Assembly: GCA_037893245.1 (NCBI GenBank)
Contig: JBAIAA010000413.1
Location: 1,116,001 to 1,180,000 of the forward strand
From: Crossaster papposus
Taxonomy: Eukaryota > Echinodermata > Asteroidea > Velatida > Solasteridae
Direction of reading: 5' to 3'
Length of the DNA stretch: 64,000 nucleotides
Under the pieces are notes generated by a model. That model was not told the DNA's origin, made no database searches, and saw only the letters and a program-made list of their open reading frames with translations. Below are positions 1 through 10,691 of the stretch, piece after piece. How positions within the stretch are numbered: position 1 is the first letter of the stretch; each line of letters starts with the position of its first letter. The position numbers and the translations under genes are program-made.

Positions 1-41
1 ACACACCTCCCGAAAAGTGATACTTCCCGAGCCTGCAAGCA

Positions 42-58
42 GCCATTTTACAAATGGC
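42..58. repeat. Perfect 7-bp hairpin GCCATTT-TAC-AAATGGC, present in each unit
   Basis: The arms GCCATTT and AAATGGC are exact reverse complements around a 3-nt spacer. Units 3 (near 1019) and 72 (near 34554) have CAC in the spacer, leaving the arms intact. Unit 70 (near 33574) carries an A in the left arm that breaks one pair. The symmetry is clear; a role is not. Confidence 0.85.
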
Positions 59-122
59 ATCCCTCCACGTTCTAGGGCAATTAGGACCCATTTTTCAACC
101 GTAATTTTGTCAAGTCTGCCCT

Positions 123-124
123 CG
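123..124. other. Diagnostic CpG of the satellite haplotypes
   Basis: The hexamer context CT-CG-GATT occurs in three main states across the array: CG (for example units 1, 3, 6), CA (units 2, 4, 5) and TG (units 37, 41, 42, 62, 87, 91). A fourth state with TA occurs in units 10 and 17 (near 4495 and 7897). CG to CA and CG to TG are the two products expected from deamination of methylated cytosine on either strand. The CG state is usually coupled to A at unit position 156 and the CA state to T there, which defines two haplotypes. Mixed CG...T units exist, for example units 124 and 131. Confidence 0.85.
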
Positions 125-174
125 GATTGAAGCTCAAAAACCAGGGAGTTGATCCAATGCTATATTTACACAAT

Positions 175-224
175 CCCACCATTTCTTTCACCAAACGGCA
201 TCCGTTTTCAAAAGAAATTGTGGG
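175..224. repeat. Imperfect 50-nt hairpin with CAT loop, present in nearly every unit
   Basis: The inner stem AAACGG/CCGTTT closes on the 3-nt loop CAT (199-201). After an unpaired internal stretch, ATTTCTTT pairs with AAAGAAAT. Beyond one mismatch, CCCAC pairs with GTGGG. The left arm is about 24 nt (175-198) and the right about 23 nt (202-224). The G units at 54857, 56315, 59717, 60689 and 63119 (AAATGGTG instead of AAATTGTG) change the outer mismatch from A opposite... to a pairing G with C, which strengthens the outer stem. In unit 79 a 17-bp deletion removes the inner stem and loop. It may be a secondary-structure element in DNA or transcript; no function is shown. Confidence 0.8.
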
Positions 225-245
225 GGCACTTTTAATGCAAATGAG

Positions 246-314
246 CTAGCGTAGAAATGTTCCTTACAATTAGGGTGGTGCACCCTATAGGGTGCACCTG
301 CCTAATTCAAGTCC
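246..314 (+). promoter_or_regulatory. Weak RNA polymerase III box A/box B-like pair (tentative)
   Basis: TAGCGTAGAAAT (247-258) resembles the first half of a box A consensus but misses the last G positions. AATTCAAGTCC (304-314) resembles box B with the two leading Gs replaced by A. Their spacing of about 57 bp lies in the range known for tRNA genes and tRNA-derived SINEs. T runs at 431-434 and 438-442 could end a transcript of roughly 200 nt. No tRNA fold was found between the boxes, where the 40-bp palindrome sits instead. This is a chance-level resemblance until expression data exist. Confidence 0.15.
268..307. repeat. 40-bp near-palindrome with perfect 22-bp core, present in every unit
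   Basis: The core (277-298) is GGTGCACCCTA followed directly by its exact reverse complement, with no spacer. Outside the core, two base pairs do not match (GT against CA), and then seven more pairs match (AATTAGG / CCTAATT), giving 38 symmetric bases of 40. Copies recur every 486 bp. I noticed changes in the core in only a few units: unit 57 (near 27512), unit 78 (37932), and units 103 and 109 (50057/50077 and 52973/52993). Such a site could extrude a cruciform or bind a dimeric protein; neither is shown by sequence alone. It contains two GTGCAC hexamers. Confidence 0.95.
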
Positions 315-405
315 AATTGAAAAGAGTGTAAAATCAACAATGTTCACGACCAAGTTTCTTGCACACCGACATCACTGGGGTTTCTCAAACAACAATCAGA
401 TTATT

Positions 406-442
406 GTCTTGGTCTTTATCTTTCCATTTCTTTTCAATTTTT
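406..442 (+). other. Pyrimidine-rich stretch ending in TTTTTAG, in every unit
   Basis: This part of the unit is mostly T and C on the plus strand and ends in AG, which makes it look like a splice acceptor or a short triplex-prone stretch. There is no exon downstream, so splicing is not supported. Point variants fall here in several units (T to G in units 61, 75, 81 and 83; T to C in units 124 and 131; C to T in units 56, 67 and 70) and are useful as lineage markers. Confidence 0.5.
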
Positions 443-3402
443 AGTAGGTTAGCCAATTACATTTTTTAATATTCACACCGAAAGAAACACACCTCCCGAA
501 AAGTGATACTTCCCGAGCCTGCAAGCAGCCATTTTACAAATGGCATCCCTCCACGTTCTAGGGCAATTAGGACCCATTTTTCAACCGTAATTTTGTCAAG
601 TCTGCCCTCAGATTGAAGCTCAAAAACCAGGGAGTTGATCCTATGCTATATTTACACAATCCCACCATTTCTTTCACCAAACGGCATCCGTTTTCAAAAG
701 AAATTGTGGGGGCACTTTTAATGCAAATGAGCTAGCGTAGAAATGTTCCTTACAATTAGGGTGGTGCACCCTATAGGGTGCACCTGCCTAATTCAAGTCC
801 CATTGAAAAGAGTGTAAAATCAACAATGTTCACGACCAAGTTTCTTGCACACCGACATCACTGGGGTTTCTCAAACAACAATCAGATTATTGTCTTGGTC
901 TTTATCTTTCCATTTCTTTTCAATTTTTAGTAGGTTAGCCAATTACATTTTTTAATATTCACACCGAAAGAAACACACCTCCCGAAAAGTGATACTTCCC
1001 GAGCCTGCAAGCAGCCATTTCACAAATGGCATCCCTCCACGTTCTAGGGCAATTAGGACCCATTTTTCAACCGTAATTTTGTCAAGTCTGCCCTCGGATT
1101 GAAGCTCAAAAACCAGGGAGTTGATCCAATGCTATATTTACACAATCCCACCATTTCTTTCACCAAACGGCATCCGTTTTCAAAAGAAATTGTGGGGGCA
1201 CTTTTAATGCAAATGAGCTAGCGTAGAAATGTTCCTTACAATTAGGGTGGTGCACCCTATAGGGTGCACCTGCCTAATTCAAGTCCAATTGAAAAGAGTG
1301 TAAAATCAACAATGTTCACGACCAAGTTTCTTGCACACCGACATCACTGGGGTTTCTCAAACAACAATCAGATTATTGTCTTGGTCTTTATCTTTCCATT
1401 TCTTTTCAATTTTTAGTAGGTTAGCCAATTACATTTTTTAATATTCACACCGAAAGAACCACACCTCCCGAAAAGTGATACTTCCCGAGCCTGCAAGCAG
1501 CCATTTTACAAATGGCATCCCTCCACGTTCTAGGGCAATTAGGACCCATTTTTCAACCGTAATTTTGTCAAGTCTGCCCTCAGATTGAAGCTCAAAAACC
1601 AGGGAGTTGATCCTATGCTATATTTACACAATCCCACCATTTCTTTCACCAAACGGCATCCGTTTTCAAAAGAAATTGTGGGGGCACTTTTAATGCAAAT
1701 GAGCTAGCGTACAAATGTTCCTTACAATTAGGGTGGTGCACCCTATAGGGTGCACCTGCCTAATTCAAGTCCCATTGAAAAGAGTGTAAAATCAACAATG
1801 TTCACGACCAAGTTTCTTGCACACCGACATCACTGGGGTTTCTCAAACAACAATCAGATTATTGTCTTGGTCTTTATCTTTCCATTTCTTTTCAATTTTT
1901 AGTAGGTTAGCCAATTACATTTTTTAATATTCACACCGAAAGAAACACACCTCCCGAAAAGTGATACTTCCCGAGCCTGCAAGCAGCCATTTTACAAATG
2001 GCATCCCTCCACGTTCTAGGGCAATTAGGACCCATTTTTCATCCGTAATTTTGTCAAGTCTGCCCTCAGATTGAAGCTCAAAAACCAGGGAGTTGATCCT
2101 ATGCTATATTTACACAATCCCACCATTTCTTTCACCAAACGGCATCCGTTTTCAAAAGAAATTGTGGGGGCACTTTTAATGCAAATGAGCTAGCGTAGAA
2201 ATGTTCCTTACAATTAGGGTGGTGCACCCTATAGGGTGCACCTGCCTAATTCAAGTCCAATTGAAAAGAGTGTAAAATCAACAATGTTCACGACCAAGTT
2301 TCTTGCACACCGACATCACTGGGGTTTCTCAAACAACAATCAGATTATTGTCTTGGTCTTTATCTTTCCATTTCTTTTCAATTTTTAGTAGGTTAGCCAA
2401 TTACATTTTTTAATATTCACACCGAAAGAAACACACCTCCCGAAAAGTGATACTTCCCGAGCCTGCAAGCAGCCATTTTACAAATGGCATCCCTCCACGT
2501 TCTAGGGCAATTAGGACCCATTTTTCAACCGTAATTTTGTCAAGTCTGCCCTCGGATTGAAGCTCAAAAACCAGGGAGTTGATCCAATGCTATATTTACA
2601 CAATCCCACCATTTCTTTCACCAAACGGCATCCGTTTTCAAAAGAAATTGTGGGGGCACTTTTAATGCAAATGAGCTAGCGTAGAAATGTTCCTTACAAT
2701 TAGGGTGGTGCACCCTATAGGGTGCACCTGCCTAATTCAAGTCCAATTGAAAAGAGTGTAAAATCAACAATGTTCACGACCAAGTTTCTTGCACACCGAC
2801 ATCACTGGGGTTTCTCAAACAACAATCAGATTATTGTCTTGGTCTTTATCTTTCCATTTCTTTTCAATTGTTAGTAGGTTAGCCAATTACATTTTTTAAT
2901 ATTCACACCGAAAGAAACACACCTCCCGAAAAGTGATACTTCCCGAGCCTGCAAGCAGCCATTTTACAAATGGCATCCCTCCACGTTCTAGGGCAATTAG
3001 GACCCATTTTTCATCCGTAATTTTGTCAAGTCTGCCCTCAGATTGAAGCTCAAAAACCAGGGAGTTGATCCTATGCTATATTTACACAATCCCACCATTT
3101 CTTTCACCAAACGGCATCCGTTTTCAAAAGAAATTGTGGGGGCACTTTTAATGCAAATGAGCTAGCGTAGAAATGTTCCTTACAATTAGGGTGGTGCACC
3201 CTATAGGGTGCACCTGCCTAATTCAAGTCCCATTGAAAACAGTGTAAAATCAACAATGTTCACGACCAAGTTTCTTGCACACCGACATCACTGGGGTTTC
3301 TCAAACAACAATCAGATTATTGTCTTGGTCTTTATCTTTCCATTTCTTTTCAATTTTTAGTAGGTTAGCCAATTACATTTTTTAATATTCACACCGAAAG
3401 AA

Positions 3403-3887
3403 ACACACCTCCCGAAAAGTGATACTTCCCGAGCCTGCAAGCAGCCATTTTACAAATGGCATCCCTCCACGTTCTAGGGCAATTAGGACCCATTTTTCAA
3501 CCGTAATTTTGTCAAGTCTGCCCTCAGATTGAAGCTCAAAAACCAGGGAGTTGATCCTATGCTATATTTACACAATCCCATCATTTCTTTCACCAAACGG
3601 CATCCGTTTTCAAAAGAAATTGTGGGGGCACTTTTAATGCGAATGAGCTAGCGTAGAAATGTTCCTTACAATTAGGGTGGTGCACCCTATAGGGTGCACC
3701 TGCCTAATTCAATCCCATTGAAAACAGTGTAAAATCAACAATGTTCACGACCAAGTTTCTTGCACACCGACATCACTGGGGTTTCTCAAACAACAATCAG
3801 ATTATTGTCTTGGTCTTTATCTTTCCATTTCTTTTCAATTTTTAGTAGGTTAGCCAATTACATTTTTTAATATTCACACCGAAAGAA
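3403..3887 (+). repeat. Satellite unit 8, 485 bp (1-bp deletion)
   Basis: One G is missing from TTCAAGTCCC near 3713, giving TTCAATCCC. The unit also has CCCATCATTT near 3582 and GCGAATG at 3640. Its distal part matches unit 15 while its proximal part does not, so an exchange point falls inside it. Confidence 0.85.
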
Positions 3888-6800
3888 ACACACCTCCCGA
3901 AAAGTGATACTTCCCGAGCCTGCAAGCAGCCATTTTACAAATGGCATCCCTCCACGTTCTAGGGCAATTAGGACCCATTTTTCAACCGTAATTTTGTCAA
4001 GTCTGCCCTCAGATTGAAGCTCAAAAACCAGGGAGTTGATCCTATGCTATATTTACACAATCCCACCATTTCTTTCACCAAACGGCATCCGTTTTCAAAA
4101 GAAATTGTGGGGGCACTTTTAATGCAAATGAGCTAGCGTAGAAATGTTCCTTACAATTAGGGTGGTGCACCCTATAGGGTGCACCTGCCTAATTCAAGTC
4201 CCATTGAAAACAGTGTAAAATCAACAATGTTCACGACCAAGTTTCTTGCACACCGACATCACTGGGGTTTCTCAAACAACAATCAGATTATTGTCTTGGT
4301 CTTTATCTTTCCATTTCTTTTCAATTTTTAGTAGGTTAGCCAATTACATTTTTTAATATTCACACCGAAAGAAACACACCTCCCGAAAAGTGATACTTCC
4401 CGAGCCTGCAAGCAGCCATTTTACAAATGGCATCCCTCCACGTTCTAGGGCAATTAGGACCCATTTTTCAACCGTAATTTTGTCAAGTCTCCCCTTAGAT
4501 TGAAGCTCAAAAACCAGGGAGTTGATCCTATGCTATATTTACACAATCCCACCATTTCTTTCACCAAACGGCATCCGTTTTCAAAAGAAATTGTGGGGGC
4601 ACTTTTAATGCAAATGAGCTAGCGTAGAAATGTTCCTTACAATTAGGGTGGTGCACCCTATAGGGTGCACCTGCCTAATTCAAGTCCCATTGAAAACAGT
4701 GTAAAATCAACAATGTTCACGACCAAGTTTCTTGCACACCGACATCACTGGGGTTTCTCAAACAACAATCAGATTATTGTCTTGGTCTTTATCTTTCCAT
4801 TTCTTTTCAATTTTTAGTAGGTTAGCCAATTACATTTTTTAATATTCACACCGAAAGAAACACACCTCCCGAAAAGTGATACTTCCCGAGCCTGCAAGCA
4901 GCCATTTTACAAATGGCATCCCTCCACGTTCTAGGGCAATTAGGACCCATTTTTCAACCGTAATTTTGTCAAGTCTGCCCTCGGATTGAAGCTCAAAAAC
5001 CAGGGAGTTGATCCAATGCTATATTTACACAATCCCACCATTTCTTTCACCAAACGGCATCCGTTTTCAAAAGAAATTGTGGGGGCACTTTTAATGCAAA
5101 TGAGCTAGCGTAGAAATGTTTCTTACAATTAGGGTGGTGCACCCTATAGGGTGCACCTGCCTAATTCAAGTCCAATTGAAAAGAGTGTAAAATCAACAAT
5201 GTTCACGACCAAGTTTCTTGCACACCGACATCACTGGGGTTTCTCAAACAACAATCAGATTATTGTCTTGGTCTTTATCTGTCCATTTCTTTTCAATTTT
5301 TAGTAGGTTAGCCAATTACATTTTTTAATATTCACACCGAAAGAAACACACCTCCCGAAAAGTGATACTTCCCGAGCCTGCAAGCAGCCATTTTACAAAT
5401 GGCATCCCTCCACGTTCTAGGGCAATTAGGACCCATTTTTCAACCGTAATTTTGTCAAGTCTGCCCTCAGATTGAAGCTCAAAAACCAGGGAGTTGATCC
5501 TATGCTATATTTACACAATCCCACCATTTCTTTCACCAAACGGCATCCGTTTTCAAAAGAAATTGTGGGGGCACTTTTAATGCAAATGAGCTAGCGTAGA
5601 AATGTTCCTTACAATTAGGGTGGTGCACCCTATAGGGTGCACCTGCCTAATTCAAGTCCCATTGAAAACAGTGTAAAATCAACAATGTTCACGACCAAGT
5701 TTCTTGCACACCGACATCACTGGGGTTTCTCAAACAACAATCAGATTATTGTCTTGGTCTTTATCTTTCCATTTCTTTTCAATTTTTAGTAGGTTAGCTA
5801 ATTACATTTTTTAATATTCACACCGAAAGAAACACACCTCCCGAAAAGTGATACTTCCCGAGCCTGCAAGCAGCCATTTTACAAATGGCATCCCTCCACG
5901 TTCTAGGGCAATTAGGACCCATTTTTCAACCGTAATTTTGTCAAGTCTGCCCTCAGATTGAAGCTCAAAAACCAGGGAGTTGATTCTATGCTATATTTAC
6001 ACAATCCCACCATTTCTTTCACCAAACGGCATCCGTTTTCAAAAGAAATTGTGGGGGCACTTTTAATGCAAATGAGCTAGCGTAGAAATGTTCCTTACAA
6101 TTAGGGTGGTGCACCCTATAGGGTGCACCTGCCTAATTCAAGTCCCATTGAAAAGAGTGTAAAATCAACAATGTTCACGACCAAGTTTCTTGCACACCGA
6201 CATCACTGGGGTTTCTCAAACAACAATCAGATTATTGTCTTGGTCTTTATCTTTCCATTTCTTTTCAATTTTTAGTAGGTTAGCCAATTACATTTTTTAA
6301 TATTCACACCGAAAGAAACACACCTCCCGAAAAGTGATACTTCCCGAGCCTGCAAGCAGCCATTTTACAAATGGCATCCCTCCACGTTCTAGGGCAATTA
6401 GGACCCATTTTTCAACCGTAATTTTGTCAAGTCTGCCCTCAGATTGAAGCTCAAAAACCAGGGAGTTGATCCTATGCTATATTTACACAATCCCACCATT
6501 TCTTTCACCAAACGGCATCCGTTTTCAAAAGAAATTGTGGGGGCACTTTTAATGCAAATGAGCTAGCGTAGAAATGTTCCTTACAATTAGGGTGGTGCAC
6601 CCTATAGGGTGCACCTGCCTAATTCAAGTCCAATTGAAAAGAGTGTAAAATCAACAATGTTCACGACCAAGTTTCTTGCACACCGACATCACTGGGGTTT
6701 CTCAAACAACAATCAGATTATTGTCTTGGTCTTTATCTTTCCATTTCTTTTCAATTTTTAGTAGGTTAGCCAATTACATTTTTTAATATTCACACCGAAA

Positions 6801-7289
6801 GAAACACACCTCCCGAAAAGTGATACTTCCCGAGCCTGCAAGCAGCCATTTTACAAATGGCATCCCTCCACGTTCTAGGGCAATTAGGACCCATTTTTCA
6901 ACCGTAATTTTGTCAAGTCTGCCCTCGGATTGAAGCTCAAAAACCAGGGAGTTGATCCAATGCTATATTTACACAATCCCACCATTTCTTTCACCAAACG
7001 GCATCCGTTTTCAAAAGAAATTGTGGGGGCACTTTTAATGCGAATGAGCTAGCGTAGAAATGTTCCTTACAATTAGGGTGGTGCACCCTATAGGGTGCAC
7101 CTGCCTAATTCAAGTCCCATTGAAAACAGTGTAAAATCAACAATGTTCACGACCAAGTTTCTTGCACACCGACATCACTGGGGTTTCTCAAACAACAATC
7201 AGATTATTGTCTTGGTCTTTATCTTTCCATTTCTTTTCAATTTTTAGTAGGTTAGCCAATTACATTTTTTAATATTCACACCGAAAGAA
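3888..7289 (+). repeat. Seven-unit higher-order block, copy 1 (units 9-15)
   Basis: This 3402-bp block carries private markers in order: TCCCCTTAG in unit 10 (near 4491), GTTTCTT in unit 11 (near 5119), CTGTCC in unit 11 (near 5280), GCTAATT in unit 12 (near 5798), GATTCT in unit 13 (near 5984) and GCGAATG in unit 15 (near 7041). All recur exactly 3402 bp further on. The distal half of unit 8 (from about 3641) already matches unit 15, which places the exchange point inside that unit. Confidence 0.9.
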
Positions 7290-10200
7290 ACACACCTCCC
7301 GAAAAGTGATACTTCCCGAGCCTGCAAGCAGCCATTTTACAAATGGCATCCCTCCACGTTCTAGGGCAATTAGGACCCATTTTTCAACCGTAATTTTGTC
7401 AAGTCTGCCCTCAGATTGAAGCTCAAAAACCAGGGAGTTGATCCTATGCTATATTTACACAATCCCACCATTTCTTTCACCAAACGGCATCCGTTTTCAA
7501 AAGAAATTGTGGGGGCACTTTTAATGCAAATGAGCTAGCGTAGAAATGTTCCTTACAATTAGGGTGGTGCACCCTATAGGGTGCACCTGCCTAATTCAAG
7601 TCCCATTGAAAACAGTGTAAAATCAACAATGTTCACGACCAAGTTTCTTGCACACCGACATCACTGGGGTTTCTCAAACAACAATCAGATTATTGTCTTG
7701 GTCTTTATCTTTCCATTTCTTTTCAATTTTTAGTAGGTTAGCCAATTACATTTTTTAATATTCACACCGAAAGAAACACACCTCCCGAAAAGTGATACTT
7801 CCCGAGCCTGCAAGCAGCCATTTTACAAATGGCATCCCTCCACGTTCTAGGGCAATTAGGACCCATTTTTCAACCGTAATTTTGTCAAGTCTCCCCTTAG
7901 ATTGAAGCTCAAAAACCAGGGAGTTGATCCTATGCTATATTTACACAATCCCACCATTTCTTTCACCAAACGGCATCCGTTTTCAAAAGAAATTGTGGGG
8001 GCACTTTTAATGCAAATGAGCTAGCGTAGAAATGTTCCTTACAATTAGGGTGGTGCACCCTATAGGGTGCACCTGCCTAATTCAAGTCCCATTGAAAACA
8101 GTGTAAAATCAACAATGTTCACGACCAAGTTTCTTGCACACCGACATCACTGGGGTTTCTCAAACAACAATCAGATTATTGTCTTGGTCTTTATCTTTCC
8201 ATTTCTTTTCAATTTTTAGTAGGTTAGCCAATTACATTTTTTAATATTCACACCGAAAGAAACACACCTCCCGAAAAGTGATACTTCCCGAGCCTGCAAG
8301 CAGCCATTTTACAAATGGCATCCCTCCACGTTCTAGGGCAATTAGGACCCATTTTTCAACCGTAATTTTGTCAAGTCTGCCCTCGGATTGAAGCTCAAAA
8401 ACCAGGGAGTTGATCCAATGCTATATTTACACAATCCCACCATTTCTTTCACCAAACGGCATCCGTTTTCAAAAGAAATTGTGGGGGCACTTTTAATGCA
8501 AATGAGCTAGCGTAGAAATGTTTCTTACAATTAGGGTGGTGCACCCTATAGGGTGCACCTGCCTAATTCAAGTCCAATTGAAAAGAGTGTAAAATCAACA
8601 ATGTTCACGACCAAGTTTCTTGCACACCGACATCACTGGGGTTTCTCAAACAACAATCAGATTATTGTCTTGGTCTTTATCTGTCCATTTCTTTTCAATT
8701 TTTAGTAGGTTAGCCAATTACATTTTTTAATATTCACACCGAAAGAAACACACCTCCCGAAAAGTGATACTTCCCGAGCCTGCAAGCAGCCATTTTACAA
8801 ATGGCATCCCTCCACGTTCTAGGGCAATTAGGACCCATTTTTCAACCGTAATTTTGTCAAGTCTGCCCTCAGATTGAAGCTCAAAAACCAGGGAGTTGAT
8901 CCTATGCTATATTTACACAATCCCACCATTTCTTTCACCAAACGGCATCCGTTTTCAAAAGAAATTGTGGGGGCACTTTTAATGCAAATGAGCTAGCGTA
9001 GAAATGTTCCTTACAATTAGGGTGGTGCACCCTATAGGGTGCACCTGCCTAATTCAAGTCCCATTGAAAACAGTGTAAAATCAACAATGTTCACGACCAA
9101 GTTTCTTGCACACCGACATCACTGGGGTTTCTCAAACAACAATCAGATTATTGTCTTGGTCTTTATCTTTCCATTTCTTTTCAATTTTTAGTAGGTTAGC
9201 TAATTACATTTTTTAATATTCACACCGAAAGAAACACACCTCCCGAAAAGTGATACTTCCCGAGCCTGCAAGCAGCCATTTTACAAATGGCATCCCTCCA
9301 CGTTCTAGGGCAATTAGGACCCATTTTTCAACCGTAATTTTGTCAAGTCTGCCCTCAGATTGAAGCTCAAAAACCAGGGAGTTGATTCTATGCTATATTT
9401 ACACAATCCCACCATTTCTTTCACCAAACGGCATCCGTTTTCAAAAGAAATTGTGGGGGCACTTTTAATGCAAATGAGCTAGCGTAGAAATGTTCCTTAC
9501 AATTAGGGTGGTGCACCCTATAGGGTGCACCTGCCTAATTCAAGTCCCATTGAAAAGAGTGTAAAATCAACAATGTTCACGACCAAGTTTCTTGCACACC
9601 GACATCACTGGGGTTTCTCAAACAACAATCAGATTATTGTCTTGGTCTTTATCTTTCCATTTCTTTTCAATTTTTAGTAGGTTAGCCAATTACATTTTTT
9701 AATATTCACACCGAAAGAAACACACCTCCCGAAAAGTGATACTTCCCGAGCCTGCAAGCAGCCATTTTACAAATGGCATCCCTCCACGTTCTAGGGCAAT
9801 TAGGACCCATTTTTCAACCGTAATTTTGTCAAGTCTGCCCTCAGATTGAAGCTCAAAAACCAGGGAGTTGATCCTATGCTATATTTACACAATCCCACCA
9901 TTTCTTTCACCAAACGGCATCCGTTTTCAAAAGAAATTGTGGGGGCACTTTTAATGCAAATGAGCTAGCGTAGAAATGTTCCTTACAATTAGGGTGGTGC
10001 ACCCTATAGGGTGCACCTGCCTAATTCAAGTCCAATTGAAAAGAGTGTAAAATCAACAATGTTCACGACCAAGTTTCTTGCACACCGACATCACTGGGGT
10101 TTCTCAAACAACAATCAGATTATTGTCTTGGTCTTTATCTTTCCATTTCTTTTCAATTTTTAGTAGGTTAGCCAATTACATTTTTTAATATTCACACCGA

Positions 10201-10691
10201 AAGAAACACACCTCCCGAAAAGTGATACTTCCCGAGCCTGCAAGCAGCCATTTTACAAATGGCATCCCTCCACGTTCTAGGGCAATTAGGACCCATTTTT
10301 CAACCGTAATTTTGTCAAGTCTGCCCTCGGATTGAAGCTCAAAAACCAGGGAGTTGATCCAATGCTATATTTACACAATCCCACCATTTCTTTCACCAAA
10401 CGGCATCCGTTTTCAAAAGAAATTGTGGGGGCACTTTTAATGCGAATGAGCTAGCGTAGAAATGTTCCTTACAATTAGGGTGGTGCACCCTATAGGGTGC
10501 ACCTGCCTAATTCAAGTCCCATTGAAAACAGTGTAAAATCAACAATGTTCACGACCAAGTTTCTTGCACACCGACATCACTGGGGTTTCTCAAACAACAA
10601 TCAGATTATTGTCTTGGTCTTTATCTTTCCATTTCTTTTCAATTTTTAGTAGGTTAGCCAATTACATTTTTTAATATTCACACCGAAAGAA
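7290..10691 (+). repeat. Seven-unit higher-order block, copy 2 (units 16-22)
   Basis: All markers of the preceding block reappear at an offset of 3402 bp: TCCCCTTAG near 7893, GTTTCTT at 8521, CTGTCC near 8682, GCTAATT near 9200, GATTCT near 9386 and GCGAATG near 10443. I noticed no base difference between the copies on reading. The match ends in unit 23, which has a different haplotype from unit 16. This is a recent tandem duplication, or else an assembly duplication that read depth could expose. Confidence 0.9.

Larger units (their letters stand above)
1..486 (+). repeat. Reference satellite unit (unit 1) with internal map
   Basis: This unit serves as the coordinate frame for all others. 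In order it holds: a perfect short hairpin (42-58); a variable CpG in CTCGGATT (123-124); a linked A/T site in GATCCAATG (156); a long imperfect hairpin (175-224); an NheI-type GCTAGC (245-250); a 40-bp near-palindrome (268-307); two further variable sites at 315 (A or C) and 324 (G or C); a pyrimidine-rich stretch at about 406-442 ending in AG; and an A/T-rich stretch around 459-475. I found no convincing shorter repeat inside the unit, so 486 bp looks like the basic period, although 486 equals 3 x 162 and an ancient trimer origin cannot be excluded by eye. Confidence 0.95.

Noticed and set aside
270-275. TTAGGG, the telomere hexamer
   Set aside because: It occurs once per 486-bp unit as part of the palindrome arm and not in tandem, so it is not telomeric repeat.
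406-442. Splice acceptor suggested by the pyrimidine-rich stretch and AG
   Set aside because: No donor-exon structure or coding sequence follows, and the feature repeats in every unit of non-coding satellite.
1-486. CENP-B box
   Set aside because: I looked for the core pattern (TTCG, four bases, A, two bases, CGGG, or its complement) and found no acceptable match in the unit. Centromere identity is therefore not supported by this motif.
1-486. Unit length divisible by three (162 codons) as a sign of a repetitive protein
   Set aside because: The frames I followed are interrupted by stops in each normal unit, and 1-bp indels are tolerated in several units, so there is no sign of coding constraint.
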